The translations under genes were made by a program, and so were the position numbers. This document shows positions 11,000 to 21,263 of a DNA stretch of 64,000 nucleotides, piece by piece. The notes under the pieces were generated by a model. That model saw only the letters and a program-made list of their open reading frames with translations. It was not told the origin of the DNA and did no database searches. Every line of letters begins with the position of its first letter. The first letter of the stretch is position 1. The stretch is taken from the NCBI GenBank assembly GCA_024760905.1, contig CM045750.1, forward strand, positions 18,604,419 to 18,668,418. The letters are read 5' to 3'. The DNA comes from Plotosus lineatus. Lineage: Eukaryota > Chordata > Actinopteri > Siluriformes > Plotosidae.

Positions 11000-11097
11000 G
11001 ACAACTTGACACTTTTTCTGAGAGGCTGCGAGGAGTTGGGATTGAAAGGCTCTCAGCTGTTTGAACCTGGAGATCTACAGGATTGGCGCAGCACCCG
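11000..11097 (+). CDS. limch1: limch1 internal exon: distal calponin-homology domain
   Basis: The 98 nt exon lies between acceptor gtgagtctag and donor gtaaga. In the frame starting GAC it reads [20 protein letters not shown] and continues with [13 protein letters not shown]. This is the C-terminal half of the single CH domain of LIMCH1/LMO7 proteins, where the segment FLRGC-ELGLK-SQLF-P-DLQD is conserved. LIMCH1 binds non-muscle myosin II and promotes stress-fibre contractility; this exon adds part of the CH fold. It ends after two bases of a codon (CG), so the next exon must supply one base first. The exon at 32847 does not, so an exon is missing between them. The earlier CH exons and the start codon were not found upstream in the window. 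LMO7 is the nearest alternative identity; the downstream exons favour LIMCH1. Confidence 0.85.
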
Positions 11098-11344
11098 GTA
11101 AGACCTGCTTTACTGTCGTGTTGTTCACCTGTTCACATGGTTTTGAACCTATTTATCTTTAGTTATGTATTTAGTTTGGAAATCAAAGCAAATCAAATGC
11201 ACATTGTTAGCCGTGGATACAGACTGCTGTCAATCGCCGATGACATGTTTGAAGCTCGTGCAGAATTTGCATCTTTTATTTTGCCTAAAGGCTAATGTAG
11301 CTCAGTAACACAAGTCTACCTCAATTAAAATCTTGTTTACAAAC
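11098..11344. other. Start of a long limch1 intron
   Basis: Intron sequence following donor gtaaga; no repeat recognised before SINE-C. The intron, or introns if the missing exon lies inside, runs to 32846. Confidence 0.7.
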
Positions 11345-11345
11345 A

Positions 11346-11637
11346 GAAGGGGCTGGTGGCATAGTGGTTAGGGTGCTGGGCTCATGGTTGGGAGGTTCTG
11401 TGTTCAAATCCCAGTTAGACCCCCACTGTGCTAGGAGCCATGGGCAAGGTCTCAACCACAAGTGTGCCTCTGTTCACTCAGCAGTATAAATGGGTACCAG
11501 TAAGAATATGGTGACTGGGAAGGTCACCTGTGATGGACTCGTGTCCCATCCAGGAGATGAATTCCTAGTTGCTTCACACTATGGAAACCGGGAATAAGCA
11601 CCGGCCTGATGAGCCAGCCCAACAGACTTTCCCTTAC
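11346..11637 (+). repeat. SINE-C, near full length
   Basis: A tRNA-like head (A box tggcatagtggttagg, B box gtgttcaaatccc) is followed by a body with ggcaaggtctcaaccacaag, gtataaatgggtaccagtaa and aaccgggaataagcaccggc. An inverted copy sharing all these motifs lies at 41805-42108 and a short one at 43858-43935. Confidence 0.85.
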
Positions 11638-11756
11638 AAACAGAATCCAGGTTTTTATTTATATGACATCGTCCTGATGAGTGTGTAGCAGGAGACTATA
11701 ATGTTGTGAGCTGTATTGTTTTGGGGAGATGTGTGCTTTCACTGGAAAATAACACA

Positions 11757-11921
11757 CAGTGTGGTGGTGCAGTGCGTGATTTAAAGCACCTCACGTTTTA
11801 TTTTATTCATGGTTAGTATGTCCATCTTGCAACAAGAAGGTTGTGGGTTTGAATCCCTGTCTTGGGCATTTCTGTGTGAAGTTTGCATGTTCTCCCCGTG
11901 CTTGCGTGGGTTTCCTCTGGG
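11757..11921 (+). repeat. SINE-B, 5' half (continues at 16045)
   Basis: The head and the gtttgcatgttctccccgtg block end at ...tttcctctggg. The same SINE resumes at 16045 with tctgggtactgcgg; tctggg (11916-11921 and 16045-16050) is the duplicated target of the intervening hAT. Confidence 0.85.
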
Positions 11922-12086
11922 CAGTGTTCATTTTTGCTCAAGAAAGTTATGAGTCCCAGGGACTCGCAGGTTGGGAAAGTATGAGGCCAAATGCAATAGT
12001 AATGAGTCCTGTCAAATAACGGAAAAGATTCGCCCGAAAATGTATAGAACTTCAAATAGATCATTGCCAACACAAAGTTCATTCAA

Positions 12087-12291
12087 TCATTTTATGAAAA
12101 GTTTATTAGGTTCACAGATAAAAACAAAATCTTGCTTTCCTTCACACTTACTTACGTAATTTTTCCGATCCTGCTGTAACTTCGGTATATCCATTGCTAA
12201 TTTGTGAGCACTGAGATCCGCATGTCTCGATAAGGTTGTGTTCTGAAAATTGCGATTTTTAGTCACTTTGTTCATGCCATTAACTTTGTTG
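12087..12291 (-). pseudogene. hAT transposase zinc-finger fragment, distal part
   Basis: Minus-strand translation reads MNKVTKNRNFQNTTLSRHAD followed by LSAHKLAM, ending IK*. It supplies the two histidines (SRH-x4-H) of the TTF/BED-like finger found at the N-terminus of many hAT transposases and ZNF862-like proteins. The cysteine half lies on the other side of the RTE insertion at 15461-15639. Splitting of this finger by the RTE shows that the RTE arrived later. Confidence 0.7.
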
Positions 12292-12449
12292 TGTTCCGTG
12301 CATACACTCCTTCTTTCTTCTTCTTTTCCTTTCGGCTTTTCCCTTCAGGGGTCGCCACAGCGAATCATCTGCCTCCATCTCACCCTATCCTTTGCATCTT
12401 CTTCTCTTACACCAACGACCTTCATGTCCTCCTTTACCACATCCATGAA

Positions 12450-12869
12450 TCATCTCTTTGGTCTTCCTCTAGGCCTTTTGCCTGGTAGTTCCAGCCTCAG
12501 CATCCTATTACCAATATACTCACTATCCCTCCTCTGTACATGTCCAAACCATCTCAATCTAGCCTCTCTGACTTTGTCTCCAAAACGTCTTACATGTGCT
12601 GTCCCTCTGACGTACTCATTCCTAATCCTATCCATCCTCGTTACTCCCAAAGAGAACCTCAACATTTTCATCTCTGCTACCTCCAACTCTGCCTCCTGTC
12701 TTTTCCCCAGGGCCACTGTTTCTAACCCATACAGCATCGTTGGCCTCAACACCGTTTTGTACACTTTTCCTTTCATTTTTGCCGATACCCTCCTATCACA
12801 CATCACACGGACACTTTTCTCCAACCATTCCAACCTGCCTGCACACGCTTCTTGACCTCTTTTCCACAC
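12450..12869 (-). pseudogene. RTE copy 1, C-terminal domain
   Basis: After a one-base deletion near 12810 (gtccgtgtgatg against gtccggtgtgatg in copy 2) the frame continues with MLYGLETVALGKRQ, SLGVTRMDRIRNEYVRG and RLRWFGHVQRRDSEY, then GRPKR. This basic region after the RT fingers/palm is typical of RTE and BovB-like ORF2 proteins; its biochemical role is not well defined. Confidence 0.88.
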
Positions 12870-13828
12870 TCGCCATTGCTCTGGATTGTTGAGCCTAAGT
12901 ACTTAAAATCCTCCACCTTTCTTATCTCTGCTCCCTGTAATCTCACCGTTCCTCTTTGGTCCTTGGCATTCATGCACATGTACTCTGTCTTACTGAGGCT
13001 AATCTTCATTCCCCTCCTTTCCAGGGCATACCTCCACCTCTCTAGATTTTCCTGCACTTGTTCTCTGCTCTCACTACAGATTACAATGTCATCTGCAAAC
13101 ATCATAGTCCATGGGGAATCTTGTCTAACCTCGTCTGTCAGCCTGTCCATCACCATAGCGAACAAGAAGGGGCTGAGAGCTGACCCTTGATGCAGTCCCA
13201 CCTCCACCTTGAACTCTTCTGTCACACCGACAGCACACCTCACCACTGTCTTACATCTCTCATACATGTCCTGCACCACTCTAACATACTTCTCTGCCAC
13301 TCCAGACTTCCTCATGCAATACCACAGTTCTTCTCTCGGCACCCTGTCATATGCTTTCTCCAGATCCACAAAGGCACAATGCAGCTCCGTCTGACCTTCT
13401 CTGTACTTCTCCATTAACATCCTCAAGGCAAACACTGCATCTGTGGTGCTCTTTCTGGGCATGAAACCAAACTGTTGTTCACAAATGCTGACTTCTGCCC
13501 TTAGTCTAGCTTCCACTATTCTTTCCCATAACTTCATCGTATGGCTCATCAACTTTATCCCTCTGTAGTTGCCACAACTCTGCACGTCTCCCTTGTTCTT
13601 AAAAATGGGCACCATCACACTTCTCCTCCATTCCTCTGGCATCCTCTCACTCTCTAAGACCTTGTTAAATGTTCTTGTCAGAAAATCTACTGCTACCTCT
13701 CCTAGACACTTCCATACCTCCACCGGTATGTCATCAGGACCAACTGCCTTTCCATTCTTCATCCTCTTCAATGCCCTCCTCACTTCACCCTTACTAATCT
13801 TTGCTACTTCCTGGTCCTCAACAGTCAC
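12803..13828 (-). pseudogene. RTE copy 1, reverse transcriptase domain
   Basis: All core RT blocks are readable: NGKAVGPDDIPVEVWK, VPIFKNKGDVQSCGNYRGIK, EQQFGFMPRKSTTDA, FVDLEKAYDRVPREELW, GLHQGSALSPFLFAMVMD, the catalytic FADD box (MMFADDIVICSES) and FKYLGSTIQSNG. The catalytic aspartates are intact. It is separated from the upstream endonuclease frame by a one-base deletion near 13845 (agagaaaaag against agagaaacaag in copy 2). The enzyme would copy the element RNA onto nicked target DNA (target-primed reverse transcription). Confidence 0.93.
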
Positions 13829-13833
13829 CTCTT

Positions 13834-14238
13834 CTACTCTTTTTCTCTCTCATTTTCCTCATTCATCAGCTCTTCAAAGTACTCTTTCCATCTTCCCAGC
13901 ACACTTCTGTCATCAGTCAATACATTTCCCTCTCTGTCCTTTATCAATCTAACTTGCTGCACGTCCTTCCCATCTCTATTTCTCTGCTGTGCCAACCTGT
14001 ATAAATCATTTTCTCCCTCCTTACTTTCCAGCCGAGCATACAAGTCATCAAACGCACTCTGTTTGGCCTTTGACACTGCTACCTTTGCCTTACGCTGTGT
14101 CTCCCTGTACTCCTGTTTACTCTCTTCGGTTTTCTCAATGTCCCACTTCTTCTTAGCTAATCTCTTCCTTTGTACACACTCCTGCACTTCCTCATTCCAC
14201 CACCAAGTCTCCTTATCTACTTTCCTTCCAGATGACAC
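13834..14238 (-). pseudogene. RTE copy 1, linker between endonuclease and RT
   Basis: It reads KETWWWNEEVQECVQRKRLA and a long charged helical stretch (QRKAKVAVSKAK, SKEGENDLYRLAQQRNRDGK), matching copy 2 at 61990-62390. It is out of frame with the endonuclease because of a one-base deletion near 14258 (caggagacagg against cagggacacagg). Confidence 0.9.
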
Positions 14239-15161
14239 ACCAAATATTCTCCTACCTGTCTCCTGATCACATTCGCTGTAGTTGTCCAGTCATCTGGAAG
14301 CACTTCCTGACCACCCAAAGCCTGTTTCAACTCCTCCTTGAAGACAACCCGACACTCTTCCTTTTTCAACTTCCACCACTTTGTCTTCTGCTCTGCCTTT
14401 GCCTTCTTCACCTTCCTCACCATCAGCATCATCCTGCACACCACCATCCTATGCTGTTTGGCAACACTCTCACCCGCTACTACTTTGCAGTCACTGACTT
14501 CCTTTAAATTACATCGCCTGCACAAGATGTAGTCTACCTGTGTGCTCCTACCTCCGCTTTTATAAGTCACCCTATGCTCCTCTCTCTTCTGGAAGAAAGT
14601 ATTCACCACAGCCATTTCCATCCTTTTTGCAAAATCTATCAACATCTGTCCTTCTGCGTTCCTGTCCTGGATACCAAACCTACCCATCACTTCCTCGTCC
14701 CCTCTGTTTCCTGCACCAACATGTCCATTGAAGTCTGCCCCAATGACCACTCTTTCACCTCTGGGGGTACTCTGCATCACTTCATCTAACTCCCTCCAGA
14801 ATCTCTCCTTCTCTTCTCGCTCACATCCTGTCTGTGGGGCATAAGCACTAACAACATTGACCATCACACCTTTAATTTCTAACTTGAGACTCATCACTCT
14901 GTCTGACACTCTTTTCACTTCTAGAACATTCCTGGCAAACTCCTCCTTCAAGATGACTCCGACTCCATTTCTCTTCCCATCCACACCGTGATAAAACAGC
15001 TTAAACCCTGCTCCTATGCTTCTAGCCTTGCGACCTTTCCACCTGGTCTCCTGAACACACAGTATGTCCACCTTCCTCCTCTGCATCATGTCAGCCAGCT
15101 CTCTACCTTTTCCTGTCATAGTTCCAATATTCAAAGTCCCTACTTTCAGTCCTAGACTCAT
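14217..15161 (-). pseudogene. RTE copy 1, APE-type endonuclease domain
   Basis: Starting at MSLGLKVGTLNIGT, the 314-residue frame shows the endonuclease motifs in order: GTLN, VQETRW (catalytic glutamate), SAYAPQ, GADFNGHVG (catalytic Asp/Asn), TQVDYIL and KQHRMVV. An arginine-rich leader (RRRRRRGG) lies upstream of this ATG at 15162-15240 in the same sense, so the true start may be further 5'. The motifs needed for DNA nicking appear intact; the C-terminus of this frame is garbled by the deletion at 14258. Confidence 0.93.
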
Positions 15162-15460
15162 GCCTTTCCTCTTCTCTCTCTGGCAACGGACACGCCTCCC
15201 GCCTCTCCTTCTTCGACGTCTTCGACCAACAGTAGTCCAATTTCCATCAGCACCCTGTTGGTTGACGGCACTGATGGCGGTCGTTGTTTACCCGGGCCTC
15301 GACCGATCCGGTATGTCATTCTTTCTTGTGATTCGCATAGTTTATTTGGCATTTGTTTTACGCCGGATGCCCTTCCTGACGCAACCCTCTGCATTTATCC
15401 GGGCTTGGGACCGGCGTGAGGGAGAGACACTGGTTTGTGCCCCCCCCTCACGGCTGCATT

Positions 15461-15639
15461 TGTTCCGTGCATACACTACAGTACATAAAATCCTCGTCGT
15501 TGTCGTTCTCTACATATCGCAACCACGTGTAAAGTTTGAGCCAGTGTTGTTGAAACGATCGCTTTTTTCGTGGCTTGTCTTCGCAATTTTCCTCTTCATC
15601 AAAGACATTCTCTTTATCCCTGTTTGAATCTTTGTTCAT
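15461..15639 (-). pseudogene. hAT transposase zinc-finger fragment, proximal part
   Basis: The minus strand reads MNKDSNRDKENVFDEE, KKRSFQQHWLKLYTWL and DFMYCSVCTEQ. The leader basic patch, the FQ-HWL-x3-WL motif and C-x2-C are characteristic of the N-terminal finger region of hAT/ZNF862-like proteins. The frame breaks at the RTE target site; its continuation is at 12291 and below. Confidence 0.75.
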
Positions 15640-16044
15640 TGAGAAAAAATTGCTTAATCTACGCTGAGTTTAAATCGACTTTGAATACTTTTTCGGAGGC
15701 ATGTTGCACGTTAAACACTCGAGAACTAGCGGAAATGAATGAACACTGGCGAGCAGACGAAATCACGTGAGCAGACGAAATCTCGCGAGAGGATCCCGAT
15801 TCGATATCTCGAAAGCCCAGAAGGCAAAACTCACACTCGGAAAGGTAAACAAATATGGCGGTATTGTCAAAGCATCGACCGATTTCGCAAGATATTTTGG
15901 CAAATATTTCTGTTTTGGGACAATGTTACATAAATTGATGAAAAATATTAATGAGTCCGGCGGACGCACATTGGTTTGACACCATGCGTCCCTACGGATT
16001 TCCATGCGTCAGGGACGCAAGGACGCACGCAAACGTGAACACTG

Positions 16045-16640
16045 TCTGGGTACTGCGGATTCCTCCCCTGGGGGTAGTGGTGGTGTGGTGGTAAAGGGCA
16101 CTGGATCGCTGATCCTAAGGTTTGGGGTTCGAGTCCCGCTCTCCACAAGGTTGTCACTGCCCCCCCAAGTGCAGCTAACTGGGTTATTAAAGGCGGGCCA
16201 TGTCTCTCAGTGTCTATGGTGAGAGGCATGTAAAAGAACCATTGTTCACTTTCGTAAAGAGTAGCTGCAGAGCCGTCAGCGTGTTTCTGCCCCTTGCTAA
16301 AAGGATTGTGTCAGGAAGGGCAGCCGGCGTAAAAACCTCTGCCAAATCAAACACGTGAATCAGATGATTTGCTGTGGTGACCCGTGGAAAAAAGGGAAAA
16401 AGCCGAAAGGAGAAGACGACGACTGCGGATTCCTCTCACAGACCAAAAACATTCAAATGAGGCTAATTATCTGTTCCATATCATCCTTGGTATGGACGTG
16501 AGTGTGAATGGTTGTGTGAGTGTTGGCTCTGCTATGGTCTGGCAAAGTCTCTCCAGGGTGTCCTCTGCCCTTGCCTAGAGTTGGTCAAGATAGGTTTCAG
16601 CCTCCACACAACCTTAATTTGCAGCTTATAAAATGAATGA
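16045..16640 (+). repeat. SINE-B, 3' half, interrupted by SINE-A
   Basis: It continues the SINE-B begun at 11757: tctgggtactgcggattcctc, then after the SINE-A insertion tcacagaccaaaaacattca, the tail gtgtcctctgcccttgccta and the end aaaatgaatgaacg. Confidence 0.85.
16066..16431 (+). repeat. SINE-A with RTE tail, full length with TSD
   Basis: It is flanked by exact 14 bp duplications actgcggattcctc at 16052-16065 and 16432-16445. The head has A box tggtggtgtggtggtaaagg and B box ggttcgagtcc. The tail carries the RTE 5'-like block (gtgtcaggaagggca) and then the RTE 3' end, finishing gccgaaaggagaagacgacg. This is the best reference copy of the family in the window. Confidence 0.95.
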
Positions 16641-17059
16641 ACGTTTATTTATTAATGAGTTTATTTTCATCAGGACGGACTTCGGCGAGCTCCCAGTAAA
16701 GGTTTTAATTTTTCCACTACATTTTCAAGTGTAGATTTTACTGTTTATATATTTCGATATTGTAATTAAAACACTTAGGCAGGTTAGGGAAGTTCTGTAC
16801 TAGTGACTCGGCTAATAATGCTGTGTAGCTAACAGGATCTTTTCTGGCCTGTTCCGTGTACTCGTTTCAACATGTACGTAAACTACACTTTATAAGAAGT
16901 ATTTTTCCTATATGCTACCGGAACAATAAAAACAAAATCTCTATAGTTCATATTTACATATTAACCATGTCATTGTCGCAGGCCAGGTGAGTTCTATGTT
17001 TAGAGCTGACTAAAAGCTCGACATTCCATAATCTGTGTCCCTTTTTCTGTTGTGGGTTA
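16641..17059. other. No recognisable feature
   Basis: AT-rich intron sequence with no repeat match. Confidence 0.5.
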
Positions 17060-17064
17060 CAGGG

Positions 17065-17066
<2 letters not shown>

Positions 17067-17095
<29 letters not shown>

Positions 17096-17344
17096 CATGC
17101 GCTCTGACCTATGTTTCCTTTATTTCTAGACCATCTGTATCCAAGTGGGTGTGTGTGTGTGTGTGCGCGTGTGCAAGTGTCTTTGCACTTAATAGCTAGT
17201 AGAGTGTCTTGATCTGAAAAAACCCCAAAACAATTAAAGTAGCCCAAATGAGGTGTGTGTGGGTGTGCAAGTGCCTTTGCACTTAATATCTAGTCGAGTG
17301 TCTTGATCTGAAAAAAAAAAAATTTAAAGTAGCCCAAATATGAG

Positions 17345-17410
<66 letters not shown>
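17067..17410. repeat. (GT)n cluster with a ~95 bp tandem duplication
   Basis: GT runs occur at 17067-17095, 17148-17172 and 17347-17410 (about 31 units). Between them, gtgtgcaagtg..tttgcactta ... gtagcccaaat appears twice (about 17170-17252 and 17264-17345). The unit is therefore a unique segment plus a GT tail duplicated in tandem. Confidence 0.88.
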
Positions 17411-17855
17411 ACGCGCACGCACTTACAGTTCAGAATTGCGGTTGTTGCCATAGTGACTGTTTTTTTTTCCTCTGATAGATGGGCAGTCAGTCATGAACGG
17501 GTGTGTCCTGTGTATTTTGTAGACCTTCGGCCATAACAGAAAGAGAAGATTGTGCTGCTACAGGACTGGTTTGTTCACTCTGAAAAGGACAAAGTGGAAA
17601 GATAGAGTTTCAGGGCTTTATACGTTTCTCTACACCTTTGAATGTGGGCATTTGTGCCCATTTTGTGTGTTGAATTGCAAAGCCGCCACTTGTAATTCAA
17701 CAGAGTTTTTTGTCAGAGAATGTGAGAACATGGTGCACACTGAGGCCGTCACATCCAGGGAAATGGCATTCAATCTTTGGCCTTGCATGTCATCAGTCTC
17801 CATTTGCCCCCTTTCCTTTTAAATCCATCTTTTAAAAATTTTAATACAAAAAAAA
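17411..17855. other. No recognisable feature
   Basis: A 90-codon open frame at 17550-17822 has no recognisable domain, and I do not call it a gene. Confidence 0.4.
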
Positions 17856-17857
17856 AT

Positions 17858-18122
17858 CGGTGAGGGATGGCATGGTAGTATCATGGTTAGCACGTTCGCC
17901 TCATAGCTGGAAGGCCTAGGTTTGATTTCTGGGCTCAGGTGTTTCTGTGTGGAGTTTGCATGTTCTCCTTGTGCTTACATGGGCTTCCTCTTGGTACTCT
18001 AGTTTCCTCTTACAGTCCAAAACATGCTCAGTGAGCTGCTTGGCTGTTCCAAGTCAATCCTAGGTGTGAGTGTAAGTGTGAATGGTTGTAAAATTAGGAT
18101 CAGGTGGCCTAGAAAATGAATG
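17858..18122 (+). repeat. SINE-B with internally shortened tail
   Basis: The head (catggttagcacgttcgcct), the gtttgcatgttctccttgtg block and the final aggtggcctagaaaatgaat are present. The middle of the L2-like tail is deleted between tgaatggttgt and aaaattaggat. Confidence 0.85.
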
Positions 18123-18237
18123 AATGAGTGAAAAATGTGATTGGAGTAGTCTGTGTAATTTAAAGTCTCAGCAGCACTGAATATGCACAATATTAGATTA
18201 CACTATTCTTATCTTGTATTTATTGAGTTTACCGTTC

Positions 18238-18355
18238 TCATTCATTCATTCATTTTCTGAACCACTTAATCCTAATTAGGGTCATGGGGAGGCTGGCACC
18301 AATCTCAACCGACTCTGGGCGAAGCCAGGGTACAACCTGGACAGCTCGCCAGGCC
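18238..18355 (-). repeat. L2-like SINE tail fragment
   Basis: Inverted tail: cattcattcattttctgaac, cctaattagggtc and ctcgccaggcc. Confidence 0.85.
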
Positions 18356-18359
18356 TGTC

Positions 18360-19245
18360 TTTATTGTCTTTCTATTATTTTCCTTGAAGGATTGCCGTAT
18401 TCGACGTAATATTTCCTGCTCCAATAAGCCCCCCCCCCCCAATGTTTTTGATCTTGCGTCTAATAACCACCCATGTGTACTGGGAGCAAAATCGTAGATC
18501 AAACTTACCAATTTTATTCCATCAGTCTCAGTAACGGTAAAATGAGGCGTTCACTGCCTATAAAAGTGAGTTAACACGGTAATTCGAGCCCCCCTGCCAC
18601 TGGGGAATGTCTGTAATGTTCATCAGTAACAACACATTTGATTGTTCTGCCGTGCTTTAAAAAACAGGAAAATATTTTGCTGTGTTCTCTTGGTAAATGT
18701 CCAACAACTGATGAACCATTAGAAACCGCTACACCAAAACTATGGGATACTCTGAATGAATGGAGCGATGAGCCAGATATGGACCTATCAGAAAGTGATG
18801 ACGAATATTTTTCACCCGATTCTCCTGCTCACTAACTTCATAAATCTAACGATGCTCCTGGCCATGTGCTTTTGTTTATGTTCATGTTGATTGGTTCAAC
18901 TTGCCATGTGCTAAAGTTGACATTCGTGTTGATTGGCTCATTTTATTTCCAGAAAAATGTTTAAAGGAACAGCACCGGGAGGGAAAAGTAAGGGGTTCTT
19001 TTTATTTTAAAAATTATGCTGTTTTCTGTTAATTTTCAGCTTTCATGTAAGTAGTTTGGTTGATACCACAAAATTAATAACACAAACACCAGTAAAACTC
19101 TCTTATTGTTCTGTTACTATTCATGTTTTCCACCTTGATGGTAATTAGCACTTACCATTCCACTCCGCTGGTAACATTTTAATAAGCGCCCACCCACACC
19201 AATTTTTTTAAGCGCCCTGGGCACTTATCACCTAAAATACAGAAC
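18360..19245 (+). mobile_element. Probable DNA transposon remnant with an acidic C-terminal ORF piece
   Basis: Repeated C-rich motifs (aataagccccccc near 18424; taataagcgcccaccc and taagcgccctgggcac near 19181-19230) bracket the segment. A short frame at 18638-18835 ends EPDMDLSESDDEYFSPDS before its stop. An acidic tail of this kind is common at the C-termini of pogo-like transposases. No catalytic domain is left and I could not pair the ends exactly, so the class is uncertain. Confidence 0.35.
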
Positions 19246-20644
19246 AGTATTTTCGTTTTTTGGTTATCCTGGGTTTGTTAAGCTCTACTATGCTCTTCTA
19301 CAATTCCCATGTTCTATCATGAATGGCATCAAATCATAAAACATCATAATAATTGCAGAAAAAATTGTTACACGATCAGGTCGATCATTATGAATCCACC
19401 AAGTTTCCCTAAGATCATCACAACTTGTTTTAAGACCCCCCCCCCCCGCGCTTGTCATGATTTTGTCAAATCATGGAGATTCCTGACATCGTGGCCCAGA
19501 TTAAGTCCAGGATTACTTACAGACTCCAGTGGAATCATGAGATACTATAGTAAAAGTGTAGTGTGGTACTATTGCATGCTACAGATTTAGTGGTTGAGTA
19601 GGCACATTTTAGCAGCTATTAAATGCATACTGAGTATTCGGACAGCCTATGTACTGTACATTTTGAATACTTATAATATGGAATTATAAATAGTTGGACA
19701 CAGCCATGCATCTGTTTAAGGCCCTCCAAGCAATCAGAAAGTCCAGGAAGTATGAAAGAATATTCCACTGGGAAAAACTTGGACTATGTAAGATGAGGCA
19801 AGGGAACGCAACAGAAAAATACAGTGTCCTAAACAGTAGTAGAAGTCCCGCACTGTTTTTATTATTTAAATACTAGCCATGACTTTTAATGTAAATGGTG
19901 CACAATGCTATTTTAAGATGTTCGTTATGTAGCATAATTGTGTTGCAGTGCATGGTGAGGATAACAGCCCCGAAGCCACTTGTATTATGGATTTTTTTCC
20001 TCAATGTCATTTTAAAGCAGTCAAAATGCACAAAAAAGTCTGGTAGCACTGAGGGATGTTTTTTTTTCTTTTTTATGTATGAAGTACTTTTTCCTTAAAC
20101 CAATAAACCTTAGAAATCTTATGTTTGACTTGTCCGGGCCTGTGCTTGTTTTTTTTTTTTTTCCACAGTGCTGTGTCCTTCTCATATCTTTTCCTCATCA
20201 TCAGTCTTTCCACTGAAATGTTTGTTGGTGGTGCTCAATAAATTGAGCGCAGAGTAAAACTATGCAGCCTGGCAGTGTGATGATGGAAAAACACCTCAGC
20301 TTTTGACAGTTGATTGAGAGAGAATGATAGACAGAATAGTTATCCGTGTTATCAAGGCTAGTGATCTAGTAGGCTTTGGAATTTGTTGGGGGGGGGTCAT
20401 TCAAGATCCTGAAGTACTACAAGATCAGGTCTGTGGTTTTCTCACCGGGTTATGTTACTGTCGTGAGTTAGTGGTCTAACATCAATTTTGCATATATTCA
20501 GTGTTGTAGTATTATATGAAGATTTTCCTTTTGCAGACCAAATAGTGTAGCTGCAGGGAAGTGCAAGTGCATGATTTATTAGAGTTATAGTTCGTAATTT
20601 TTCTGTAATTTATACCAACATTATATAACCTTTAAACCACCTGA
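19246..20644. other. No gene or clear repeat
   Basis: AT-rich spacer with a C-run near 19438 and a G-run near 20390. Open frames here are short and without recognisable domains. Confidence 0.45.
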
Positions 20645-20905
20645 CTGGCATACCCATACACAGCAAGCTACAATACACTGTGTTCTGACTCCCATTGTAT
20701 CACAGACAAGAGTGTTATTACTTTTAGTAGCTCTTCTGCCGGATGAGATTGGATATACTTGTCTGTACTCCCAGCATGCATCAGTGAGTCTTGGGCACCC
20801 ATGAGACCCAGATCACTTGTTGTCCTTCCTCGGGCCACCTTTGGTAGGAATTTACACTGGATACCATTTACACTCGATGAGACCTGAATACATCCAATCA
20901 TTTAA
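20645..20905 (-). pseudogene. Tc1-like transposase remnant, second HTH region
   Basis: On the minus strand the text around GRTTSDLGLMGAQDSLMHAG and ESEHSVL followed by LAVYG resembles a group of fish Tc1-like transposases with a VSEHTVHR...RMGLRSR helix-turn-helix. Stops interrupt it and no DDE region follows. The assignment is by recall and is weak. Confidence 0.35.
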
Positions 20906-21263
20906 CATCATTACGTAGAGCTCGTCAAAGTCATTTCTTACACTTCCTCCTTCCAAAACATCAACTTCAACAACTGAGTGTTCGCTTTCTGTCTGATACA
21001 TCCCACTCTTTTGTAATTGCCAACGTAACAAGATATGCTATGGTATACACTCCTTTTCTTGGTGGTATTAATGTTTTAAATGTGATTGCTGACTGGTTTT
21101 TGCAGTGTCTTCGATCTAGTTTCTGTGAGCACGTCCCCCCTGTAACGACTTGGTTGAGAGAAGAGGAACGTAATGTGGCCAACTGCTGTTGGGGCTCATC
21201 TATATTAAAGTCAAATGTAATCTTTTTGCTGAGATGCCTTTCTACTCAGTGTGGTTGTAGAAG

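Larger units (their letters stand above)
12309..15460 (-). mobile_element. Full-length RTE-clade LINE (Expander-like), copy 1
   Basis: This 3,152 bp element is flanked by exact 17 bp target-site duplications tgttccgtgcatacact at 12292-12308 and 15461-15477. Its 5' end (minus strand) is aatgcagccgtgagggg and its 3' end is gccgaaaggaaaagaagaag plus a short purine tail. The stop codon lies only about 30-40 bp from the 3' end, as is usual for RTE elements, and there is no poly(A). The body codes one protein of endonuclease plus reverse transcriptase. A second copy at 60548-63900 has almost exactly the same length once a 200 bp duplication is removed, which confirms the element's boundaries. Confidence 0.95.
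11922..16044 (-). mobile_element. hAT-type element carrying a nested full-length RTE
   Basis: The ends are cagtgttcatttttgc (11922) and, inverted at 16044, cagtgttcacgtttgc, matching at 14 of 16 bases. The flanks repeat tctggg, 6 bp rather than the usual 8, so one or two bases of the duplication may have changed. Without the nested RTE the element is about 0.95 kb. Its minus strand codes a zinc-finger fragment of hAT transposase type. The DDE/RNase-H domain is absent, so this copy is non-autonomous. Confidence 0.8.

Noticed and set aside
12250..12855. Open frame of 201 codons on the + strand (and similar ones at 13569, 15064, 61372 and 61683)
   Set aside because: They are antisense shadows of the RTE coding sequence, opened by its purine-rich composition.
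16088..16145. tRNA-like A and B boxes here and in many other places
   Set aside because: They are SINE promoter heads; no copy folds into a plausible functional tRNA with a proper acceptor stem, and each continues into SINE body.
18520..18570. V-T-V-K followed by a gtgagt donor, a second candidate for the missing limch1 exon
   Set aside because: A stop follows directly after V-T-V-K and the remaining residues do not match the family.
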